A program made the translations under genes and the position numbers. Shown here in pieces: positions 8,430-16,069 of a stretch of 64,000 nucleotides of DNA (positions are counted from its first letter, which is position 1; each line of letters opens with the position of its first letter). The notes beneath the pieces are model-generated. The model did not search any database and was not told the DNA's origin. It saw only the letters and a list, made by a program, of their open reading frames with translations. The stretch is taken from the NCBI GenBank assembly GCA_028284705.1, contig JANQRE010000004.1, forward strand, positions 310,001 through 374,000, given 5' to 3'. This DNA is from Paracoccaceae bacterium. GTDB lineage: Bacteria > Pseudomonadota > Alphaproteobacteria > Rhodobacterales > Rhodobacteraceae.

Positions 8430-9442
8430 TCCGGGGTTGGCGCGTCCTCGCGCAGGAGCCCCTTGGATTTCAGATCAGACCAGAATGCGCCCGGGATCGG
8501 ATGGCTGAACCAGTCGAGGTTTTTCTCAAGCTGTTCCACGGTCCGCGTACCTGCGATGAAGCTTGGCACTGCGGGATGCGCGACGACAAATTGAAGCGCT
8601 GCAGCGGGCAGGGGGACATTGTGGTCGGCGCAAACCCCTTCGATCTTTCGCACCTTCTCCATGATGTCATCCGGCGCAGGGGCGTAATTGTACTTCGCCC
8701 CCTCAACCGCGCCGGTGGCCAGAATGCCGGAATTAAATCCGCCGCCCACGACAACCGCCGCGCCGCGCTCTTCGCAAAGCGGCAGAAACTCGTTGAGCGC
8801 GTCCTGTTCGAGGAGCGTGTAGCGTCCGGCCAGCAGGAAACAGTCGAAGTCGCGCTGCTTCAAAGCTTCGTGGCAGACCTGCCATTCGTTCACGCCGACG
8901 CCGATGGCTTTCACCACGCCTTGATCGCGGAGCGATTCAAGCGCTTTCCACGAGCCATCCATCGCCTGTTTGAACACCTCCGGCTGCTCATCGCCGCGTG
9001 TAAAGACATCGATGTCGTGGATGAAGCAGATGTCCATCCGCTCCAGCGCCATGCGTTGCAGGCTGTCCTCAAAGGCGCGCATCGTGCCGTCATAGGTGTA
9101 GTCAAACTCCATCACGAAGGGCGCGGCATTTGTCCAAGGCGCGAAGTCAATGTCGGAGCGTTTTGCCGGAACTAGTCGACGCCCGACTTTGGAGGACAGC
9201 ACGAAATCGTCGCGGTTTTTCCAGCGCAGGGACTGACCGGTGCGAAGCTCCGACAACCCGTGACCATACATCGGTGCGGTGTCGTAGTAGCGAACGCCCC
9301 GATCCCAGGATGACTGGAACATCGCATCGGACGTTACCTCGTCGATTTCCCGGAAGATGTTTCCGACAGGCGCAGTGCCAAATCCGAATGCCGTGACCTC
9401 AAGATCGACTCGGCCGAATTTTCGCTTTGTATCCGGGGTCAT
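8426..9442 (-). CDS. Aldo/keto reductase (D-threo-aldose 1-dehydrogenase-like)
   Basis: A 338-residue (beta/alpha)8 aldo-keto reductase. The tetrad is visible: Asp54 and Tyr59 in YYDTAPMYG, Lys85 in SSKVGR and His142 in FIHDID. The subfamily resembles D-threo-aldose (fucose/galactose) 1-dehydrogenases, which also includes some pyridoxal 4-dehydrogenases; these oxidise cyclic hemiacetals to lactones with NAD(P). It is the first gene of a two-gene operon with the MaoC protein. Its upstream region carries the best copy of the shared operator (9466-9487). Sugar or pyridoxal-like substrates both remain possible. Confidence 0.85.
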   Translation of the reverse strand: MTPDTKRKFGRVDLEVTAFGFGTAPVGNIFREIDEVTSDAMFQSSWDRGVRYYDTAPMYGHGLSELRTGQSLRWKNRDDFVLSSKVGRRLVPAKRSDIDFAPWTNAAPFVMEFDYTYDGTMRAFEDSLQRMALERMDICFIHDIDVFTRGDEQPEVFKQAMDGSWKALESLRDQGVVKAIGVGVNEWQVCHEALKQRDFDCFLLAGRYTLLEQDALNEFLPLCEERGAAVVVGGGFNSGILATGAVEGAKYNYAPAPDDIMEKVRKIEGVCADHNVPLPAAALQFVVAHPAVPSFIAGTRTVEQLEKNLDWFSHPIPGAFWSDLKSKGLLREDAPTPE

Positions 9443-9465
9443 AGCTATCCTCCATCGTTGTGTCG

Positions 9466-9487
9466 TAAGTAACCAATAAGTTACTTA
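9466..9487. promoter_or_regulatory. Operator, TAAGTAAC-N6-GTTACTTA
   Basis: A perfect inverted repeat with eight-base arms TAAGTAAC (9466-9473) and GTTACTTA (9480-9487) and a six-base centre. It lies 24-45 bases upstream of the aldo-keto reductase start, where it would overlap the -10 region of a minus-strand promoter (candidate TTGCCG near 9510). The site is one of three copies in this region. Confidence 0.7.
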
Positions 9488-9563
9488 TCGCGAAATTTTT
9501 TGTGCGCGGCAAGAGATTTTCGCGAGGTTGCAGGTTGACGATCCGCGATTTAGGAGCCAAAAA

Positions 9564-9579
9564 GTAACCAAACAGTTAC
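9564..9579. promoter_or_regulatory. Operator, GTAAC-N6-GTTAC
   Basis: GTAAC (9564-9568) and GTTAC (9575-9579) flank a six-base centre, with an extra A on each outer side. It ends 13 bases before the acyl-CoA dehydrogenase ATG, so bound protein would cover the transcription or translation start. It is the third copy of the shared element. Confidence 0.65.
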
Positions 9580-9592
9580 AAAGAGATTGAGA

Positions 9593-10738
9593 ATGTACTT
9601 GTCCGAAACGCATGGTCAGGTTCGTGACATGGCGCGCGAATTTGCAAATGACGCGATCCGTCCGGTGGCCGAAGAACTTGACCGCGAGGAGCGCTTTCCG
9701 CGCGACCTCTACCTTGAAATGGGAGAGCTGGGGCTTTTCGGGATCGGCGTTCCGGAAGATATGGGCGGCCCGGGCTTTGACACGCTCACTTATGCGCTTG
9801 TCATGGAGGAACTGAGCCGCGGATATGCCTCTGTTGCTGATCAATGCGGGTTGATCGAACTGATTTCAACGCTGCTGGTGCGCCACGGAACGCCTGCGCA
9901 GCGCGAGGCCTATCTGGCCGATGTCATGCAGGCCAAAAAGCTGGTGGCCTACTGCATCACGGAACCTGAAGCGGGGACCGATGTGTCCGGCATTCGCACC
10001 GAAGCCGTGCGCGACGGCGACGGTTGGCTGTTGAATGGCGGCAAGATCTGGATCCATAACGCGCCAGTCGCGGATCTGGCCTTTGTGCTTGCCCGGACCG
10101 ACAAGGAAGCTGGGCATCGGGGCATGTCGATTTTCATTGTCGATCTGCATGCCGAGGGCGTCGAACGTGGCCCCAAAGAGCACAAGATGGGCCAGCGCGC
10201 GAGCCAGGTGGGGGCGTTGAATTTCTCGGATGTGCGTCTGCCCGCGGAGGCGCTTCTGGGCGAGGAGGGGCGCGGCTTTCATATGATGATGAGCGTGCTC
10301 GACAAGGGCCGTGTCGGCATTGCCTCACTTGCGGTCGGGATCGGGCAGGCGGGTCTCGAGGCCGCCCTTGACTATGCGCAGCAGCGCAAGCAGTTCAAAC
10401 AACAGATTGCCGAGTTTCAGGGCGTTCAATGGCTTCTGGCCGACATGGCGAAGGATATCGAGGCGGCGCGGCTTTTGGTGCACTCCGCGGCCACCAAGAT
10501 CGACCGGGGCGAGGATGCGACGAGGGCCTGTTCCATGGCGAAGTGCTTTGCAGGAGATATGGCGGTCGCGCGCTCGGCGGATGCGGTACAGGTCTTCGGC
10601 GGGTCTGGATATATCCGCGGGTTCGAGGTCGAACGCCTCTACCGGGACGCCAAGATCACGCAGATTTACGAAGGCACCAATCAAATCCAACGCATGATCA
10701 TCGCGCGGGAACTTCTCAAACACGGGGCTGCGGCCTGA
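9593..10738 (+). CDS. Acyl-CoA dehydrogenase
   Basis: A 381-residue flavin dehydrogenase with the three-domain ACAD pattern: an N-terminal helical part, the FAD-contacting strand AYCITEPEAGTDVSGI, and the C-terminal helical domain ending VFGGSGYIRGFEVERLYRDAKITQIYEGTNQIQR. This last stretch holds the glutamate in IYEGT that is the catalytic base of most ACADs. It would introduce a double bond into an acyl-CoA and pass electrons to ETF. The ATG at 9593 is chosen with AAGAGATTGAG upstream; a TTG two codons earlier is also possible. The divergent aldo-keto reductase unit and this gene each carry a copy of the same operator. Confidence 0.92.
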   Translation: MYLSETHGQVRDMAREFANDAIRPVAEELDREERFPRDLYLEMGELGLFGIGVPEDMGGPGFDTLTYALVMEELSRGYASVADQCGLIELISTLLVRHGTPAQREAYLADVMQAKKLVAYCITEPEAGTDVSGIRTEAVRDGDGWLLNGGKIWIHNAPVADLAFVLARTDKEAGHRGMSIFIVDLHAEGVERGPKEHKMGQRASQVGALNFSDVRLPAEALLGEEGRGFHMMMSVLDKGRVGIASLAVGIGQAGLEAALDYAQQRKQFKQQIAEFQGVQWLLADMAKDIEAARLLVHSAATKIDRGEDATRACSMAKCFAGDMAVARSADAVQVFGGSGYIRGFEVERLYRDAKITQIYEGTNQIQRMIIARELLKHGAAA

Positions 10739-10757
10739 GTGCGCAGCTTGGGTGTTC

Positions 10758-11792
10758 TTAGTTGTCGGCGCGCCGAACCGTCGTACCCGGGATGAGATGG
10801 AACCCGATATCCTTGCACACGGGCACCGGCTCATCTGACAGGCGCGCAAGCATCATCTCCGCCGCCGTCTGACCGAGTTTCAGGTGTGGGACATGCATTG
10901 AGGTCATGCGTTTCGGCAGAACCGATGCGATGGGAAGATCACCCCATCCCGCGATGCCGATATCGCCCGGCACGGACATCCCCTTTGAGAGCACGAATTG
11001 CAGGCCGCCAAAGGCCATGGCGTCGTTTTGATAGAAGATGCACTCGACGGATTTCGTCCCGGCGAGTAGCTGCTCGGTACCGTAATAGCCGGTGTAATAG
11101 TTCGCGGTGTCGTGCAGGCAGAGCTGTTTCGACACATGTCCATTTCCACCCTCAACCGCACGAGTGAACCCGTCGAGGCGGGTCGCCGCGGCATTGGCCG
11201 TATCGTGGGAGGTGCCAACGTAACCGAGTTCACGGTAGCCGCAGCCGACCAGGTAGCGGCCCATGTCGAAGCCGCAGTCAAAGTGGTTGATGCCGACACT
11301 CGTATCCATCGGGCTCGAATTAAGGTCCCAGATTTCCACGATCGGCACATTGGCGGCTTTCAGCATCTCGGTGGCGCGGGCCGAGTGATACCGCCCGGTC
11401 AGGATCAGACCCGCGGGCTGCCAGGAAAGCACGGTCTTGATCCATTCCTCTTCCGCTTTCTGCGTGTGTTGGGTCAGACCCAAAACGGTCTGGTGACCGA
11501 AGAGACCAAGTTTCCGGTCGATGCCTTCAAGGACCTGTGCGAAGACCTCATTGCCGAGATCGGGGATGGAAACGCCGACAAAGGTCGAGCTTTTGTCACC
11601 GGCAAAGACTGTTGCGAGGCGATTCGGCAGATAGCCCAACTCATCGACTTTCTGCATGACCAGCGCACGGGTGGATTCAGAGTATCCGCCCTCTCCACGC
11701 AGAACACGGCTTGCCGTCATCTTCGACACACCGGCTGCTGTGGCCACCTCAGAGAGGCTTATCTTTTTGTTTTTGTTTTTCTTTTCGCTCAT
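10758..11792 (-). CDS. LacI-family repressor, GntR-like
   Basis: A 344-residue LacI-family regulator. The helix-turn-helix is ISLSEVATAAGVSKMTASRV with the hinge LGYLPNRLA. The effector domain begins VGVSIPDLGNEVFAQVLEG and follows the gluconate repressor GntR of enteric bacteria closely in pattern (SKMTASRVLR, WQPAGLILTGR, IAGWGDLPI). It diverges from the two-importer operon starting at 11903, and two GTTACGGGTAAC palindromes lie between them, so it very likely represses that operon and itself. The effector is probably a sugar acid or related sugar; this is inference. The stop is 19 bases from the convergent acyl-CoA dehydrogenase gene. Confidence 0.9.
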   Translation of the reverse strand: MSEKKNKNKKISLSEVATAAGVSKMTASRVLRGEGGYSESTRALVMQKVDELGYLPNRLATVFAGDKSSTFVGVSIPDLGNEVFAQVLEGIDRKLGLFGHQTVLGLTQHTQKAEEEWIKTVLSWQPAGLILTGRYHSARATEMLKAANVPIVEIWDLNSSPMDTSVGINHFDCGFDMGRYLVGCGYRELGYVGTSHDTANAAATRLDGFTRAVEGGNGHVSKQLCLHDTANYYTGYYGTEQLLAGTKSVECIFYQNDAMAFGGLQFVLSKGMSVPGDIGIAGWGDLPIASVLPKRMTSMHVPHLKLGQTAAEMMLARLSDEPVPVCKDIGFHLIPGTTVRRADN

Positions 11793-11806
11793 ATCGGAAA
11801 AAGTAC

Positions 11807-11818
11807 GTTACGGGTAAC
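11807..11818. promoter_or_regulatory. GntR/LacI operator 1, GTTACGGGTAAC
   Basis: A palindrome with arms GTTAC/GTAAC and GG centre, 15 bases upstream of the repressor ATG. The identical 12-mer recurs at 11865. Its reverse complement GTTACCCGTAAC matches my recollection of the enteric GntR operator core, in keeping with the repressor type. Confidence 0.75.
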
Positions 11819-11864
11819 TTAACCTCTTGACAGAACCGCTGCGCAAAACAAAGCTTAGCGTAAG

Positions 11865-11876
11865 GTTACGGGTAAC
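11865..11876. promoter_or_regulatory. GntR/LacI operator 2, GTTACGGGTAAC
   Basis: The second exact copy, 58 bases from the first centre to centre and 26 bases upstream of the first ABC gene. A TTGACA at 11827-11832 lies between the copies as a possible -35, but I see no good -10 at standard spacing. Two sites suggest looping or joint repression of both divergent promoters. Confidence 0.75.
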
Positions 11877-11902
11877 GCAATTGCCCGGCCGTGGGAGGAT
11901 TT

Positions 11903-13432
11903 ATGACGCAGAGCCTGCAATCAGGTCTGTTTTTCGACGGGATCGACAAGCATTTCGGGGGCACTTACGCGCTCAAGGATGTGTCGCTGTCGATTGGTCG
12001 CGGCGAGATTGTTGCGCTTCTGGGTGAGAACGGTGCGGGCAAATCCACACTGATCAAAGTTCTCGGCGGCATTCATTCCGCTGACGCCGGGCAAGTCCTG
12101 ATCGATGGTGCGCCTTATCAACACCGCCCGGCTGGGTTTGGCGAGCGTCAGAAGGTGGCATTCATTCACCAGGATCTCGGGTTGATCGAATGGATGACTG
12201 TTGCCGAAAACATCGCCCTGGCGCTCGGGTTCTCGCGGAAGAATGGGATGATCCGCTGGGCCGATGTCGAGAAATTCGCCGAAGCGGCGCTGGCCAAGGT
12301 CGATTGCGAGTTCGATCCGACGACGCGGGTGGAGGACCTAAGCCGGACGGAAAAATCGCTCGTCGCCATTGCGCGGGCACTGGCCGTGGATTGCGAGTTT
12401 CTGGTGCTGGACGAACCCACCGCTTCTCTTCCTGCCGATGAAGTCGAGCGTCTGTTCGAAGCCATTCGCCCGCTCAGAGACCGGGGCGTCGGCATGATCT
12501 ATGTCAGCCACCGGCTGGACGAGATTTTCCGCATCGCCGACCGAGTGGCTGTCTTGCGGGACGGCGTTCTGGTGGGCGTGCGCAGCATTGAACACACCAC
12601 GCCGGAAGAACTGGTTCAGAAGATTGTCGGCCGCAAGACACGCGACACGGTGAAGACATCACAGGATGTCGGTGCGGAAATCTTACGCCTCGACGGGTTC
12701 AAGGTCGCAGAAGTCGGTCCGCTGGATTTTGAATTGCGCCAGAACGAAATCGTCGGCCTTGTGGGGTTGCGCGGAGCCGGGCACGAGACCATCTCGCGCG
12801 CACTCTTCGGGCTGATGCCGTTTTCGGGGCGGGTGACACTCAACGGTGTGGTGCCCGATCTGTCCACGCCACAACGCGCGATGGTGGCAGGTGTCGGGCT
12901 GGTTGCGAAGGACCGGACGGAGGAATCCGTCGCCATGAGCCTGTCGATCCGCGAAAACACGTTCCTCAACCCTGAGGGGTTCGGGCGCAAGCTGCTCGAT
13001 CTCCTTTCGCCCAAAACCGAAGCCGATCAAGCGGCAATCATCGGCGCGGAAATCGCGCTGTCGCCGAACGATCCGAGCCTTGCGATTGAGGCCTTGTCCG
13101 GCGGCAATCAGCAAAAGGTGGTGATGGGGCGCTGGCTGGCCACCAAGCGCAGGCTTCTGATCTGCGAGGACCCGACGGCGGGTGTCGATGTGGGCGCCAA
13201 AGCCGAGATTTATGCGCTGATGAACCGCGCGCTTGCGGATGGCATTGGCATCCTTGTCGTCTCCACCGATTTCGAAGAGATCGCGACGATCTGCCACCGC
13301 GCGATTGTCTTCAGCCAGGGCGCCATCGTGGAAGAGCTCTCGGGCACGCGCCTGACGACTGAAACGCTGATCCAGGCGGCCTCTGCCGGGAATATGACGG
13401 AAAGAAAGGACGGGCCCCATGCAATCGCTTGA
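11903..13432 (+). CDS. Sugar-type ABC transporter, double ATPase
   Basis: A 509-residue RbsA-type ATPase with two domains. Domain 1 has Walker A GENGAGKST, Walker B FLVLDEPTAS and the signature position occupied by LSRTEKS, which departs strongly from LSGGQ. Domain 2 has LSGGNQQKV and LLICEDPTAGVDVG. A strong GGGAGGA precedes the ATG. It is the first gene of the operon under the GntR-like repressor and serves the permease at 13419 and the binding protein at 14471. Overlap with the permease gene is 14 bases. Confidence 0.92.
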   Translation: MTQSLQSGLFFDGIDKHFGGTYALKDVSLSIGRGEIVALLGENGAGKSTLIKVLGGIHSADAGQVLIDGAPYQHRPAGFGERQKVAFIHQDLGLIEWMTVAENIALALGFSRKNGMIRWADVEKFAEAALAKVDCEFDPTTRVEDLSRTEKSLVAIARALAVDCEFLVLDEPTASLPADEVERLFEAIRPLRDRGVGMIYVSHRLDEIFRIADRVAVLRDGVLVGVRSIEHTTPEELVQKIVGRKTRDTVKTSQDVGAEILRLDGFKVAEVGPLDFELRQNEIVGLVGLRGAGHETISRALFGLMPFSGRVTLNGVVPDLSTPQRAMVAGVGLVAKDRTEESVAMSLSIRENTFLNPEGFGRKLLDLLSPKTEADQAAIIGAEIALSPNDPSLAIEALSGGNQQKVVMGRWLATKRRLLICEDPTAGVDVGAKAEIYALMNRALADGIGILVVSTDFEEIATICHRAIVFSQGAIVEELSGTRLTTETLIQAASAGNMTERKDGPHAIA

Positions 13433-14441
13433 GAGCAGTGCGCTGGAACCCACAAAGGCGGAGTTGAAGGGGCTGCCTTTCGGCAAACGGGTGATGCGGT
13501 TTTTGCCGGTCTATGGCCTTGTTATCCTGACGATTTTCCTGATCATCCTCTTCTCGGTCCTCTTGCCGAACACCTTCCCGACCATGCTGAACCTGCGCGC
13601 GATTGTCAGTGACAAGGCGATCATCGCACTCCTGTCGCTGGGCGCGATGATCCCGATGGCAGCAGGGCGGATCGATCTGACCGTGGGATATGGCATCGTC
13701 CTCTGGCACATCCTTGCCATCAGCCTGCAGACGCTTCTGGGCCTGCCCTGGCCGATTGCTGTGGCGGTGGTTCTGGTTTTGGGTGCTATTACCGGGTTTC
13801 TCAACGGATTGCTGGTCGAGGTTGCAAAGATCGACAGCTTCATCGCGACGCTTGGAACTGGCACTGTGCTTTACGCCTTGGCGCTCTGGCACACGGGCGG
13901 ACGGCAAATGGTCGGCGTTCTGCCAGACGGATTTTACGGGCTCTCAACTACGTTTGTGTTTGGTCTGCCGATCACCGGCTACTACCTACTCGCGATCACT
14001 TTGGTGATGTGGATCGTGCTCGAATACACACCTGTCGGTCGTTATCTCTACGCCATAGGCGCGAACCAACGCGCTGCGCAGCTGAACGGCATTCCAACGC
14101 GAAAATATGTGATCGGAGCGTTTGTGGCCAGTGGCACAATGACCGCGCTCGCGGGCGTTCTGTTGGCCGCGAAACTGCGGATCGGACAGGCCAGTGTGGG
14201 TCTTGAGTTCCTGTTGCCCGCACTTGTCGGCGCGTTTCTCGGCTCCACTACGATCAAGCCGGGCCGGGTCAATGTCTGGGGCACCATTGTCGGTGTCGCA
14301 ATTCTCGCCGTCGGCATTTCCGGCATTCAACAATTTGGTGGCTCCTTCTGGGTCGAGCCACTGTTCAACGGGGTAACCCTGCTGATTGCCATCGGCATCG
14401 CAGGCTACGCACAGCGCAGAAAAGGTGCAGCTCAGCGCTGA
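13419..14441 (+). CDS. Sugar-type ABC transporter permease
   Basis: A 340-residue polytopic RbsC-type permease. MAAGRIDLTVGYG corresponds to the conserved GxxDLS loop (here RIDLTVG), and a C-terminal LGSTTIKPGRVNVWGTIVG replaces the usual VVGGTSLxGG. It has about nine hydrophobic segments and forms the channel of importer 1. Start ATG lies inside the end of the ATPase gene with AAGGA eight bases upstream. Both conserved loops are divergent from the standard family, suggesting a distinct subfamily. Confidence 0.88.
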   Translation: MQSLESSALEPTKAELKGLPFGKRVMRFLPVYGLVILTIFLIILFSVLLPNTFPTMLNLRAIVSDKAIIALLSLGAMIPMAAGRIDLTVGYGIVLWHILAISLQTLLGLPWPIAVAVVLVLGAITGFLNGLLVEVAKIDSFIATLGTGTVLYALALWHTGGRQMVGVLPDGFYGLSTTFVFGLPITGYYLLAITLVMWIVLEYTPVGRYLYAIGANQRAAQLNGIPTRKYVIGAFVASGTMTALAGVLLAAKLRIGQASVGLEFLLPALVGAFLGSTTIKPGRVNVWGTIVGVAILAVGISGIQQFGGSFWVEPLFNGVTLLIAIGIAGYAQRRKGAAQR

Positions 14442-14470
14442 GTACAACATCCATGCAAAGGGAGGACATT

Positions 14471-15511
14471 ATGCAAAAACGAGACTTCATCGGGGCTTTG
14501 TTGGCCACCACGGTTCTGGCCGGGGCGCCGCTCTGGGCCGCGGAATGGGATGGGCCGACATCCGGCCCAAAAGCCGCCGAGGGCAAATCCATCGTCGTCG
14601 TCGCCGGTGACTTAAAAAATGGCGGCATTCTGGGTGTGACCAACGGGGTCGAAGAAGCCTCCGCCAAGATCGGATGGGACGTGCGTGTCCTTGACGGGGC
14701 CGGGTCGATCCAGGGGCGGACCGCCGCGATTGGTCAGGCGCTTGCGCTGCAACCCGACGGTATCATCATCAACGGCTTCGACGCGGTCGAGCAGCAAGCC
14801 GCGCTTGAGGGCGTGGTGTCGGCAAACATTCCGATGGTGGCTTGGCACTCCGGTCCAAAGATCGGCTGCGATGCGCCGGGCGGTATCTTCGCCAATGTCT
14901 CAACCGATGCGATGACGGTGTCCGAAGTCGCCGCGGAATGGGCGCTTGATGACGGAGGCAAGGATATCGGCGTCGTGATCTTCACCGACTCGACCTATCA
15001 GATCGCCATCGACAAGGCGGATCGTCTCCAAGAGACCGTTGAGGCGGCCGGTGGCAAGGTCCTCGAATATGTCGACACACCGATTGCCGATACCTCAACC
15101 CGGATGGGGCCACTGACCACCTCGCTGTTGCAGAAATACGGTGACAGCTGGACCCATGCGCTGGCGATCAACGATCTTTATTTTGACTTCATGGGGCCGT
15201 CGCTGGCCGCCGCGGGGCTGTCGCCGGAGCAGGGTCCGCAGGCCGGGTCTGCGGGGGACGGCTCTGAGGCCGCGTTCCAGCGTATCCGGTCGGGGGGCTA
15301 TCAGACCATCACCGTGGCAGAGCCTCTGAACCTGCAAGGCTGGCAACTGGTGGACGAACTGAACCGCGCCATTCAGGGCGAGGCCTGCTCGGGCTATGTG
15401 ACGTCGCCAGCTTTGGTGACGGCAGAGGGGCTCGCCAAAATGGGCGACAGCAACGCCTTTGACCCCGACATCCCCTATCGCGACAGCTACGCGACTATCT
15501 GGGGAAAGTGA
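14471..15511 (+). CDS. Periplasmic sugar-binding protein of importer 1
   Basis: A 346-residue binding protein with a Sec signal peptide (MQKRDFIGALLATTVLAGA, likely cleavage near AAE). The mature part has VVAGDLKNGGILGVTNGVEEAS, ALQPDGIIINGFDAVEQQA and NLQGWQLVDELNRAI, the pattern of sugar-type substrate-binding proteins. An AAGGGAGG ribosome-binding site five bases before this ATG decides the start over an upstream ATG at 14453. A Cys pair (IGCDAPG and GEACSGY) may form a disulfide. Ligand unknown. Confidence 0.9.
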   Translation: MQKRDFIGALLATTVLAGAPLWAAEWDGPTSGPKAAEGKSIVVVAGDLKNGGILGVTNGVEEASAKIGWDVRVLDGAGSIQGRTAAIGQALALQPDGIIINGFDAVEQQAALEGVVSANIPMVAWHSGPKIGCDAPGGIFANVSTDAMTVSEVAAEWALDDGGKDIGVVIFTDSTYQIAIDKADRLQETVEAAGGKVLEYVDTPIADTSTRMGPLTTSLLQKYGDSWTHALAINDLYFDFMGPSLAAAGLSPEQGPQAGSAGDGSEAAFQRIRSGGYQTITVAEPLNLQGWQLVDELNRAIQGEACSGYVTSPALVTAEGLAKMGDSNAFDPDIPYRDSYATIWGK

Positions 15512-15529
15512 GCGATTTCTCCCCGGGGT

Positions 15530-15549
15530 CCTCGACCGGAAGGTCGGGG
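15530..15549 (+). other. Intercistronic stem-loop after binding-protein gene
   Basis: CCTCGACC (15530-15537) pairs with GGTCGGGG (15542-15549) around a GGAA tetraloop, with one T-G wobble. There is no following T-run. Stems at the 3' end of binding-protein genes usually stabilise that part of the message. Confidence 0.5.
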
Positions 15550-15579
15550 GCCACGCGTTGAACTTTAGGAAAGACAACT

Positions 15580-16008
15580 ATGAAATATGTGTTTGCAGCG
15601 GGACTCCTGGCGCTTGGCGTAGGAACGACCGCATTGGCCGATCCGGTCGAGGACAGGCGGGGTGCGATGGATCAGGTCCGCAAAGGTGCCGCGACATTGG
15701 TGCCGATGCTGAAAGGCGAGGTCGCCTTTGATCCGGTGATTGCAGAATTGGCCTTGCGGATGACTTACGCGGGTTCGATCGCTTTCCATGGAGGCTTGTT
15801 TCCCGACGGATCGAGGTCAAAGGGCGCCAACCCAGCCATCTGGGAGAATAAATCCGATTTCGATGCCAAACGCGCAGACTTTAAGGTGACAGCCGCTGCG
15901 GCGGTGAAATCTCTGCCAACCGATCTGGATGGCTTGGCCGCCGTGTACCAACCGCTTCTGGAGGACTGCGCGGCCTGCCACAAACTTTATCGGATCAAGG
16001 ATAAGTAA
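15580..16008 (+). CDS. Cytochrome c'-like haem protein
   Basis: A 142-residue periplasmic protein with a Sec signal (cleavage about after Ala20, LALGVGTTALA). One haem-binding motif CAACH occupies residues 130-134 near the C-terminus. The rest is a predicted four-helix bundle (DQVRKGAATLVPMLKG; PAIWENKSDFDAKRADFKVTAAAA), exactly the architecture of cytochrome c'/c556 proteins. Relatives bind NO or CO or transfer electrons. Its place between two sugar ABC cassettes is unusual and could mean that the operon also encodes a periplasmic sugar oxidation step, or that the gene is a passenger. Confidence 0.88.
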   Translation: MKYVFAAGLLALGVGTTALADPVEDRRGAMDQVRKGAATLVPMLKGEVAFDPVIAELALRMTYAGSIAFHGGLFPDGSRSKGANPAIWENKSDFDAKRADFKVTAAAAVKSLPTDLDGLAAVYQPLLEDCAACHKLYRIKDK

Positions 16009-16011
16009 GTC

Positions 16012-16044
16012 GCCGATCGCCCAACCCATGGCTGGGCGATCGGC
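16012..16044 (+). other. Strong intercistronic hairpin
   Basis: Perfect 12-base arms GCCGATCGCCCA (16012-16023) and TGGGCGATCGGC (16033-16044) with a nine-base loop. It lies three bases after the cytochrome stop and just before an A9G7 run. There is no U-run on the plus strand, so it is more likely a 3'-end stabiliser or processing site than a terminator. Confidence 0.65.
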
Positions 16045-16048
16045 CACC

Positions 16049-16064
16049 AAAAAAAAAGGGGGGG
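16049..16064 (+). repeat. A9-G7 homopolymer tract overlapping a ribosome-binding site
   Basis: Nine A residues (16049-16057) run directly into seven G residues (16058-16064), five bases before the ATG of the single-domain ATPase. The G run is also its Shine-Dalgarno region. Slippage here would change RBS spacing and strength. Confidence 0.6.
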
Positions 16065-16069
16065 ACCAA

